64,000 nucleotides of DNA, taken from NCBI GenBank assembly GCA_030824965.1, contig JAPJQV010000003.1:124001-188000 (forward strand), given 5' to 3'. Made by a program: the position numbers and the translations under genes. Below, in pieces: positions 45,324 to 52,615 of this stretch. Numbering within the stretch: the stretch's first letter is position 1; every line of letters begins with the position of its first letter. The stretch is from Micavibrio sp. Its GTDB lineage: Bacteria > Pseudomonadota > Alphaproteobacteria > Micavibrionales > Micavibrionaceae. Below the pieces are notes generated by a model that saw only the letters and a program-made list of their open reading frames with translations, made no database searches and had not been told where the DNA came from.

Positions 45324-46132
45324 AGCGTGCCGGAGTTATAGGCCATCCGATCAATCACAGCAAATCGCCATTGATCCATTCTTACTGGCTTGAGCAGAAT
45401 AAAATTGAGGGAGAATATAAAGCCTATGATATCTCCTCTCAAAATCTGCGTGATGAAATATTGAGATTACGAGATGATGGCTTATCCGGCATCAATGTCA
45501 CATTACCGCATAAGCAGGCTGTCATCGATATCTGTACAACAATTAATGACGAGGCCGCAAAGATTGGCGCGGTTAACACCGTAGTATTCTATCCCTCCGG
45601 TGAGATCGAAGGGCGTAATACTGATGCCTATGGCTTTATTGCCAATATCAGGGAAGCATACCCAGGGCTTGAGTTTAAAGATATTTCAATGGCGGTACTT
45701 GGCGCAGGCGGCGCGGCGCGGTCTGTTCTATATGCGCTAAAACGCGAAGGTGTTACCGATATTCGCATCAGCAATCGTACGATTGAAAACGCCGAAGAGC
45801 TGGCGGAAGAATTTGGCGCAACGGTCTATGATTGGGAGGATAGAAAAGCTGCACTGAAAGGGGCAGGCTTCGTTATCAATACGACAAGTCTTGGCATGAG
45901 CGGTAAACCGCCGCTGCTACTCGATCTTTCAGATTTAGCTCCGCAAGCTCTTGTCTGCGATATTGTCTATGCGCCGCTGATGACGGATTTATTACAGGAT
46001 GCGCAAAGAAAAGGCTGTAGAATAGTGACTGGTATAGGCATGTTGCTTCATCAGGCGCGGCCTGCCTTTCAGGCTTTTTTCGGAACGCTTCCTGAAGTCA
46101 CGGATGAATTGCGGGAAAAGGTCTTGCGATGA
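45320..46132 (+). CDS. aroE: Shikimate dehydrogenase
   Basis: 270 residues, ATG overlapping the previous stop (ATGA). GHPINHSKSPLIHSYW binds shikimate, GINVTLPHKQAVID contains the catalytic Lys, GRNTDAYGF the catalytic Asp, and VLGAGGAARSVLYALK is the NADP-binding loop. It makes shikimate in aromatic amino-acid synthesis. Its stop overlaps the coaE start. Confidence 0.97.
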   Translation: MKRAGVIGHPINHSKSPLIHSYWLEQNKIEGEYKAYDISSQNLRDEILRLRDDGLSGINVTLPHKQAVIDICTTINDEAAKIGAVNTVVFYPSGEIEGRNTDAYGFIANIREAYPGLEFKDISMAVLGAGGAARSVLYALKREGVTDIRISNRTIENAEELAEEFGATVYDWEDRKAALKGAGFVINTTSLGMSGKPPLLLDLSDLAPQALVCDIVYAPLMTDLLQDAQRKGCRIVTGIGMLLHQARPAFQAFFGTLPEVTDELREKVLR

Positions 46133-46719
46133 AGGTCATCGGTCTGACAGGCTCTATCGGCATGGGAAAATCGGCGACCGCCTCTCTTATAAAATTACTT
46201 GGGATCGCCGTGCATGATTCGGACGAAGCCGTTCACCGAGCTCTGCAACCGGGCGGAGCTGCGTTTCAGGAAGTTGTCCGCACTTTCCCGCAATCGCATA
46301 ACAAGAAAAATAACAGGATTGATCGCCAGCTTCTTGGCAAGATTATCTTCGCCGATCCGCAGAAAAAAAAGAGGCTTGAGGCGATTATCCATCCGCATGT
46401 CTGGGAATCGCAGCGTCGGTTTATCCGCTCGGCAAGACTGCGTCAGGACAAAATCGTCATTCTCGATATTCCGCTTTTATATGAAACAGGAGCACAGGCA
46501 AAATGTGATGAAGTCATTGTCGTGACTGCGCCATATTTCATCCAGCGGCAGAGGGTTTTGCGCCGTCCGGGAATGACCGAAGACCGTTTCAAGAAAATTC
46601 TTGTTAACCAGATGCCGGATTCTGAAAAGCGTAAGCATGCAAATTATGTGGTTCATACCGGGCTAGGACGCGCGCATACATTGCAAGAATTAAAGAAAAT
46701 CCTTAAATTGCCATTATGA
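46129..46719 (+). CDS. coaE: Dephospho-CoA kinase
   Basis: 196 residues. The P-loop is GLTGSIGMGKSATASLI; HDSDEAVHRAL and LDIPLLYETGAQAKCDEVIV are family signatures. It performs the last step of coenzyme A synthesis. ATGA overlaps join it to aroE and dnaQ. Confidence 0.97.
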   Translation: MKVIGLTGSIGMGKSATASLIKLLGIAVHDSDEAVHRALQPGGAAFQEVVRTFPQSHNKKNNRIDRQLLGKIIFADPQKKKRLEAIIHPHVWESQRRFIRSARLRQDKIVILDIPLLYETGAQAKCDEVIVVTAPYFIQRQRVLRRPGMTEDRFKKILVNQMPDSEKRKHANYVVHTGLGRAHTLQELKKILKLPL

Positions 46720-47402
46720 GAGAAATTGTCCTCGATACCGAAACGACCGGGTTTGATCCAGATCAAGGCGATAAGATCGTCGAGATCGGCTGCGTCGAAT
46801 TGATGAACCATGTGCCAACAGGCAGGACATGGCATAAATACATTAATCCGGAACGCGATATTGATGCCGGGGCGGTGGCCGTTCACGGCATTACAAATGA
46901 AAAGGTCAAAGATTGCCCTACTTTCGGAGAGTTGGTCGGCGACTTTCTCGATTTCGTCGGCGATTCAACGCTGGTCATCCATAACGCCGAATTCGATATC
47001 AAATTCTTGAACGCCGAAATGAAGCCTTACGGTTTTCCGCCTTTTAAACTGGCGAATGCTATAGATACGGTACAGATCGCACGAAAGAAATATCCCGGGC
47101 AGCCTGCCAATCTTGACGCGCTTTGCCGTCGCTTTGGTGTCGATCTTTCGGATCGCGATTTCCACGGAGCGCTTCTCGATGCGCAACTTCTGGCAAAAGT
47201 CTATCTGGAATTGATGGGCGGGCGCCAGCATGGCTTGGGCTTAGACAGCGGTCAGGCGGGCGATATATTTATCGAAAGCGGTATGGTCTCCAATAAAAGA
47301 GTCTTTCGCGAACCCCGCATTTTCACGGTTTCGTCAGAAGAAATTGAAAAACATCGGGCAATGCTTGAAGGCTTAAAAGGTAACTTGTGGGAAGCAGCTT
47401 AG
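46716..47402 (+). CDS. dnaQ: DNA polymerase III epsilon subunit (proofreading exonuclease)
   Basis: 228 residues. The DEDDh exonuclease motifs are IVLDTETTGFDPDQGDKIVE (Exo I), VIHNAEFDIKFLNAE (Exo II) and FHGALLDAQLLAKVYLELMG (Exo III). It is the 3'-5' proofreading subunit of the replicative polymerase. Its stop overlaps the stop of convergent secB. Confidence 0.97.
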   Translation: MREIVLDTETTGFDPDQGDKIVEIGCVELMNHVPTGRTWHKYINPERDIDAGAVAVHGITNEKVKDCPTFGELVGDFLDFVGDSTLVIHNAEFDIKFLNAEMKPYGFPPFKLANAIDTVQIARKKYPGQPANLDALCRRFGVDLSDRDFHGALLDAQLLAKVYLELMGGRQHGLGLDSGQAGDIFIESGMVSNKRVFREPRIFTVSSEEIEKHRAMLEGLKGNLWEAA

Positions 47403-47908
47403 TTAACAGCTTCTTTCGCAGGCTGCTCGTTCTTACCAAATCTTGCCATATACATCGCATAGAAATCGACCGGTCCAAGCAGGAGGGCCGGAAAGCCTCC
47501 TCCTTGTGTCAGGTCGGAAACAATCTGGCGTACGAAAGGAAAAGCCAGGCGCGGGACTTCAATCATAAGGAGCGGATGGCGCTGATCCTGTGGCACCGTT
47601 TCTTGAAAAGAAACAGCTACGCCATAAAGAACTTCCGCAATAAAAACTGGTGAGCCATCACGCACAGCCCTGGCGCTAACTTTGATCGTAACTTCATATA
47701 AATCTTTAAGTCTCGGATCGTCGAGATTGCGAGCATCGAGATTAATATTCAAATCCATCTTGGGAGCGGACAAGCCCTGGCGCATAGAATGTGGTGCGGA
47801 AGGATTTTCAAAAGATATATCTTTCACGTATTGGGTATGAATAATCAGCGGAAGCCCCGGGCTTGCGATCATTTTCTCATCTGTCGATATATTTGCGTCC
47901 TGTGTCAT
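47399..47908 (-). CDS. secB: Protein-export chaperone SecB
   Basis: 169 residues from ATG 47908 (AAAGGAT 7 bases upstream); the longer frame adds ten unsupported residues. QYVKDISFENPSAPHS and LDLNINLDARNL-type strand (reads MDLNINLDARNL), LYEVTIKVSARA and LLMIEVPRLAFPFVRQIVSD are SecB hallmarks. It keeps secretory precursors unfolded and hands them to SecA. Divergent from timA. Confidence 0.97.
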   Translation of the reverse strand: MTQDANISTDEKMIASPGLPLIIHTQYVKDISFENPSAPHSMRQGLSAPKMDLNINLDARNLDDPRLKDLYEVTIKVSARAVRDGSPVFIAEVLYGVAVSFQETVPQDQRHPLLMIEVPRLAFPFVRQIVSDLTQGGGFPALLLGPVDFYAMYMARFGKNEQPAKEAVN

Positions 47909-48005
47909 CAGATAATCCTTTCGCGGGTGGTTTAGCATATACAGCCCAGCTTGTATAATGGATAAAAACCCTTATATTCGAATAAATAAGCCAAGGAGTT
48001 ATTTC

Positions 48006-48743
48006 GTGCCTGCCGATCTAATTTTATATGCACTTGTTGCCGTCGTGCTCGTTTTCTGGCTCAGGAATACGCTCGGGACACGGCATGGCGAAGAACGCCA
48101 GCGCGAAAACCCGCTCAACGAGATAGAAAGAGAAAAATCCGCCCAGCCGATAGATCGGGGACGTGTGGTCGATATCACCGACATTCCTTCCGATCTGAAT
48201 AAGGATTTTGATGCTCGGCGCTTTCCGGGACTGGATATCAGGACAGAAGCTTTGAGCGGTCTTCTTGATATAATGAAATATGATGCCGGTTTTGATCCTT
48301 ACCGTTTTATTCAGGGTGCGAAAGACGCATTCCCAATAATTGTCGAGGCATTTGCAGCAGGCGACACTGAAACATTGCACGATTTGCTCGCGCCAAATAT
48401 CTACAAAGCTTTTGTTAACGTCATCGATGCCAGAATTGCGCGCGGCGAAACCATATCGTCAGAAATTCACGCAGTACGAAAGTTAGAGATTATTGAAACG
48501 CGCTTGGCCGGGCCAATGGCATATATCACAATTCGCATGACTGCGGATGAAACCTGCGTTATCCGTGATGCGGATCAAAAAATTATTTCAGGCAATCCTG
48601 ACCGTGTGACGGAGTTGACAGATGTCTGGACATTCGGACGCGATACTAACAGCAAGGACCCCACATGGCTGGTCTATGAAACGCGCGATGATGTTAAGGA
48701 AGAATCTAAGACGCCCATCCCGGATGCCGATGCCCGCCATTAA
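48006..48743 (+). CDS. timA: Tim44/TimA-like domain protein
   Basis: 245 residues from GTG 48006, preferred over ATG 47958 because AAGGAG lies 7 bases upstream and the N-terminus then matches the family: one membrane helix (LILYALVAVVLVFWLRNTLG) then TRHGEERQRENP. The C-terminal Tim44 domain is FDPYRFIQGAKDAFPIIVEA to TELTDVWTFGRD. The bacterial family is membrane-anchored and linked to envelope protein handling. It overlaps mltA by 14 bases. Confidence 0.93.
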   Translation: MPADLILYALVAVVLVFWLRNTLGTRHGEERQRENPLNEIEREKSAQPIDRGRVVDITDIPSDLNKDFDARRFPGLDIRTEALSGLLDIMKYDAGFDPYRFIQGAKDAFPIIVEAFAAGDTETLHDLLAPNIYKAFVNVIDARIARGETISSEIHAVRKLEIIETRLAGPMAYITIRMTADETCVIRDADQKIISGNPDRVTELTDVWTFGRDTNSKDPTWLVYETRDDVKEESKTPIPDADARH

Positions 48744-49908
48744 ATCCTGTATTACCCTGTCCTTGTCTTGTCTGTTGCTGAGCAGCTGCGCGTTTCTGGA
48801 AAAATTTAGCGCAGGCGGGGAGAAAAAAACAGAAGGACCGCAAAAGCTCGTTTTGCAACCAGTGCGGTTTTCCGACCTGCCGGGCTGGAATTCAGACCAG
48901 CAGGCGCAAACATTGGTGGCTTTTTCAAAGTCCTGTTCACGAATAGCCAAGGCGAAGCCTGAAAAAATATTCTCTGATAATCAGGCGTTCGGAATTTATG
49001 GCGACTGGCAGGAAGCCTGCCGCAACCTGCCCCAGGGTTCATGGAATGCAAATTCGGCGCGCAGCTATTTTGAAAGTAATTTTACACCTTTGCTGGCGAC
49101 GAATGACGGAAATGCCCAGGGTCTATTCACGGGGTATTTTGAAGCATCCCTTCGCGGTTCTTTAACGAAAACAAAAGAATATCAAATTCCTCTGCGCGCC
49201 AAACCGGATGATCTGATCATGGTGGATCTGGGATCGTTCCGCGACGAGTTGAAAGGCCAGCGGATTGCCGGACGGAATGTTGGCGGGAATCTGAAACCTT
49301 ATGAAACCCGGGCTGATATTGAAGATGGAAAACTGCCGGCGGCACAGGATAAGATTTTGCTTTATGTCGACAGCGCGGTCGATGCCTTCTTTTTACAGAT
49401 ACAAGGATCGGGCATTGTAACTTTGCCGGACGGATCGACGCGGCGCGTGGGATATGACGGGCAAAACGGTCATCCATATTATGCGGTCGGTAAAGAGCTG
49501 ATAAAGCGCGGTCACTTGTCGAAAGACAGTGTTTCTATGCAAAGCATCAAAGACTGGATGGCTAGGAATCCGGCAGAAGCGCAGGAAGTTATGCGCACTA
49601 ATAAATCCTACGTGTTCTTCAAATTTGCTGAGGACGGCCCTAAAGGCGGCGAGGGCATAACTTTGACGCCGAACAGATCGCTGGCCGTTGACCGTTCTTT
49701 AATTCCCTATGGTGTGCCTGTTTATCTCTCAACAGAAACGCCTGCCTATAACAGGTTGATGGTAGCGCAGGATACAGGCGGGGCCATTCGCGGTGCGGTT
49801 CGCGGCGACATATTCTTCGGCTATGGCGAAGAAGCCGAACGACTGGCCGGGCCTATGAATTCGAAGGGGCGTTACTGGTTTTTGCTGCCAAAACGCATAA
49901 CGCGATAA
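48730..49908 (+). CDS. mltA: Membrane-bound lytic murein transglycosylase A
   Basis: 392 residues from ATG 48730 (48724 also possible). Lipoprotein signal MPAIKSCITLSLSCLLLSSC with the lipobox LSSC. MltA features: FTGYFEASLRGSLT, DSAVDAFFLQIQGSGIVTLP, VGYDGQNGHPYYAVGKELI and the 3D domain LMVAQDTGGAIRGAVRGDIFFGYG with the catalytic Asp. It cleaves peptidoglycan to 1,6-anhydro products. Follows timA; the usual third gene, smr, is not here. Confidence 0.96.
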   Translation: MPAIKSCITLSLSCLLLSSCAFLEKFSAGGEKKTEGPQKLVLQPVRFSDLPGWNSDQQAQTLVAFSKSCSRIAKAKPEKIFSDNQAFGIYGDWQEACRNLPQGSWNANSARSYFESNFTPLLATNDGNAQGLFTGYFEASLRGSLTKTKEYQIPLRAKPDDLIMVDLGSFRDELKGQRIAGRNVGGNLKPYETRADIEDGKLPAAQDKILLYVDSAVDAFFLQIQGSGIVTLPDGSTRRVGYDGQNGHPYYAVGKELIKRGHLSKDSVSMQSIKDWMARNPAEAQEVMRTNKSYVFFKFAEDGPKGGEGITLTPNRSLAVDRSLIPYGVPVYLSTETPAYNRLMVAQDTGGAIRGAVRGDIFFGYGEEAERLAGPMNSKGRYWFLLPKRITR

Positions 49909-51115
49909 GATAAAATATGAGCGCAAGCAGCCAGCTTGCCCATATCGACCATGATACCAGCAGAAAAACCGTGATCCCGCACATCGTGACGAATGAAAGC
50001 CTTCGTATATTCGCCGGAAATTTCATAAAAAGGAGATAAAGATATGTGAGACATGCCAGCGCCCACGAAACTCCTAAAACTCCGAATTCTATCCAAAGCT
50101 GCAAGCCGATATTATGGGGATGCATGATGCTATTATTCTTAAAGTATAACTGCTCGGTATCGAAAATCATATAACGCGTCGAATCCAGTCCGAAGCCTGT
50201 CAGGGGATTTTCTAAAATTCGGCGGGATAGGAAATCCCAGTTCTCAAGGCGGAGTGCGGCAGATGCATCGGCTAGCAAGCCTTTTTCCTGCGCGCCGATT
50301 TTGGCCGCAAGGAGATCAAACAAGGTCGGTGCGGCCCATGGTAGAACTATGATAAGCACGGCTATGCCAAGAAAAGCCGTACGCATTGTCAGCTTCTCAA
50401 GAAAAAACAGGCAACCGAATGCGGAAAGAATAATAACCAGTATGGAAAGCTGACATGCTTGCGAGCGAGTTAGAAAAGAGATCGCAACGCCTAATGCCAA
50501 TAAAACGGAAAACAGAATGACAGACCGGTTTTTGAGTGAGAGATAAAGCGCAACGGGAAACGCCATGACAAAAACGGATGAATTTTTATTGATAAGATCG
50601 GGCCGCAGGCCTGATCCATCCGATTGATTGACCAAAGCGTAAAGCGGCATGCCCAGATAGATATCTAAAGATGTCGCAAGACCGACAATGATAACGGCGA
50701 TGGGAAACCAGACGCCGTATCTTTTAATATTTTCGGTAGGACAAGCCTGTGCGACTCCGATAAGCGAAAACGAGGCAAGCATCAATCCCGATACTTTCAA
50801 CGCCCGCTCGAAACTGGCATTTGCATTGACCGACCAGATAGAGCTAATCGCCATCAAGGCACAAAGAGCGACTATAAGGGGAAGCAGACCTCTGACTGGC
50901 ACGTGAAGAAACGGCCAGGATTGAAAGATCAATCTATGTAAGACAAAAAAAACCAGACCAGTGACAGGAACAAAAACCGCGAAAGGAAGAGGCGATATTG
51001 CGCTGCCGATCAGGGGAAAAATAAGCAGGATCAAAAAAACGGTCCAGAACCAGTTTTTCATAAGAGGTAAGGAAATGGCTGACATGCCGGGAAGATACGA
51101 CAGAGCTGGCGGCAA
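49853..51115 (-). CDS. O-antigen ligase/polymerase-like membrane protein
   Basis: About 420 residues (ATGs at 51115, 51085 and 51061 are possible; none has a clear ribosome site). Roughly eleven membrane helices with one long outer loop; ENPLTGFGLDSTRYM and HNIGLQLWIEFGVLGV in that loop match the Wzy_C/WaaL signature. Likely role: ligation or polymerisation of surface polysaccharide on the periplasmic face. It overlaps the convergent mltA by 56 bases and has no glycosyltransferase genes nearby. Confidence 0.82.
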   Translation of the reverse strand: MPPALSYLPGMSAISLPLMKNWFWTVFLILLIFPLIGSAISPLPFAVFVPVTGLVFFVLHRLIFQSWPFLHVPVRGLLPLIVALCALMAISSIWSVNANASFERALKVSGLMLASFSLIGVAQACPTENIKRYGVWFPIAVIIVGLATSLDIYLGMPLYALVNQSDGSGLRPDLINKNSSVFVMAFPVALYLSLKNRSVILFSVLLALGVAISFLTRSQACQLSILVIILSAFGCLFFLEKLTMRTAFLGIAVLIIVLPWAAPTLFDLLAAKIGAQEKGLLADASAALRLENWDFLSRRILENPLTGFGLDSTRYMIFDTEQLYFKNNSIMHPHNIGLQLWIEFGVLGVSWALACLTYLYLLFMKFPANIRRLSFVTMCGITVFLLVSWSIWASWLLALIFYLIALCVLAAKTSNAPSNS

Positions 51116-51123
51116 AGAAATGA

Positions 51124-51420
51124 TTACTTTGCCCGAATCTCATCATGGGTTTTGGTTGGAACGGCATTCAGGATTTCCTGAGTGGTGTCGCCCGAATTTT
51201 CGATTGGCGCAATGACATTTTCATCGCCCGCGGCCGGCATAATATTTTGCAGTTCGTCGGCTGACGGTGATTGGACCGATTGAGCAATCTGTGAATCGGG
51301 CGTTTCCATCAAAGCAGAAGGCGCTTTACTGGTAAAAGATTCGCCAAATCCGCCATTATCCGCAGCCTCGGCCATAAATGGAATTACCAGAAGAGCCAGA
51401 GCAGTAAAAAAGCGGATCAT
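51124..51420 (-). CDS. Small exported protein
   Basis: 98 residues from ATG 51420 with AAGGAG 7 bases upstream. Signal peptide MIRFFTALALLVIPFMAEAA, then a polar, low-complexity mature part rich in Ser, Pro and acidic residues (QSVQSPSADELQNIMPAAGD). No family recognised. Ten bases after the entericidin-like gene, so probably in one transcript with it. Confidence 0.65.
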   Translation of the reverse strand: MIRFFTALALLVIPFMAEAADNGGFGESFTSKAPSALMETPDSQIAQSVQSPSADELQNIMPAAGDENVIAPIENSGDTTQEILNAVPTKTHDEIRAK

Positions 51421-51430
51421 GTAAAACTCC

Positions 51431-51562
51431 TTAAAAAGTATCCTGTAGCGTCTTGCCCCATTCTTCCAGATCGCGGCCAACGCCTTCCATTGTATTGCCG
51501 CACCCGCTGAGCAAAAAAACCGAAATCGCCAGCGCTGGCAATATGACAAACTTATACTTCAT
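51431..51562 (-). CDS. Entericidin-like small lipoprotein
   Basis: 43 residues: MKYKFVILPALAISVFLLSG followed by CGNTMEGVGRDLEEWG. The lipobox LLSGC and the mature CNTM-GVG-D pattern are those of the entericidin EcnA/EcnB family, small outer-membrane-directed lipoproteins of unclear function (proposed toxin/antidote or stress role). It is too short for normal gene lists. It precedes the 98-residue exported protein on the same strand. Confidence 0.85.
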   Translation of the reverse strand: MKYKFVILPALAISVFLLSGCGNTMEGVGRDLEEWGKTLQDTF

Positions 51563-51627
51563 AGTCAAACTTTCTTTAAATGTGCCTGCTTTTTAAAATA
51601 CACGTCTCGCGCCACAGAGGGAAGCGG

Positions 51628-52533
51628 TCAAAAAAGATCTTCCAGAAGAGGGCTTTTAACTATGACCAGGGCAATGGCACAAAAGACGATGCCAATACCC
51701 GCTTTTATGTTACTGCCGTCATTTTGTCCTATTAAACGGTGAAATAACACAATCCAAAGTGCGTCGGTGAATAAGATAACCGACAGGTAAGCCGGATGCT
51801 CGGCTTCTTGCAGACCCATAAAGCGAAGAGTGACGGCCAGAGCCGAACAAAGGCCGATCACAACGCCGGTTTTAAGGGACAGGCTGGATTTTAACTTCGA
51901 AAAAGATAATGGTTGGCGGAGAAGTAAGAAAATGAGCCAGAAACTGACCATGAAACAGGCCTGAATAAAAACGAAAGCGTAGGGCGCTTGGGCGGCAGGT
52001 GCCTGACCCAAAGTGATTTTTTCAAGCAAAGGCCCTGTACAAGCGGCAAAGATGACAAACCATATCAGGCGAAAACCTCGCCAGGAAACGGGACATTTGC
52101 AAAGCTGCATAGCAAAAAAAGAAGAACACAAAATAATGATGGCAATAAGTCCGGCTTGAATAGGTTTTTCTAAATAGCGATCCAAGAGCGAAGGATCGAA
52201 GATAAACCAAAGAAGAAAAGAAAGAATAACCGAAACAGGCAGAAGGCGGGAAACGACACCCGCCCCCACTTTTGCGACAGAGCGGTAGTAAATGACATCG
52301 GATATCGCCCAAAGAAGCGAAGTTAAAGAAACGGCGAGATAAAAATTAAAATTCCCCGGGAAGCCCTGATGAAGTACAGAAGGTAAAATAACAATGGCTG
52401 AAACGACTTTAACTATTATAGCCAGAGAAAAAGGATCAGCTTTGTTTTTTTCCTGAAGCAGAGGGATGACTGTCGAGACAAGCGCCGCCATAAGCCCGTA
52501 AACTGCCCAGAGAGGAATAATATTTAGAATCAT
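51628..52533 (-). CDS. DMT-superfamily (EamA-like) transporter
   Basis: 301 residues with ten hydrophobic helices in two five-helix halves, the EamA layout. N-terminal ILNIIPLWAVYGLMAALVST and the second half KTGVVIGLCSALAVTLRFMG show the repeat. Substrate unknown; the family exports metabolites or takes up sugars and nucleosides. Monocistronic, 94 bases from the divergent sensor kinase and about 65 bases after entericidin. Confidence 0.78.
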   Translation of the reverse strand: MILNIIPLWAVYGLMAALVSTVIPLLQEKNKADPFSLAIIVKVVSAIVILPSVLHQGFPGNFNFYLAVSLTSLLWAISDVIYYRSVAKVGAGVVSRLLPVSVILSFLLWFIFDPSLLDRYLEKPIQAGLIAIIILCSSFFAMQLCKCPVSWRGFRLIWFVIFAACTGPLLEKITLGQAPAAQAPYAFVFIQACFMVSFWLIFLLLRQPLSFSKLKSSLSLKTGVVIGLCSALAVTLRFMGLQEAEHPAYLSVILFTDALWIVLFHRLIGQNDGSNIKAGIGIVFCAIALVIVKSPLLEDLF

Positions 52534-52615
52534 TTGGAAATTCTATCTTAAGAAATTAGGGCGCGTAAGATGTCATCGCTGGCCATGGCATATAATCGGC
52601 TATATAATAGCGGTC

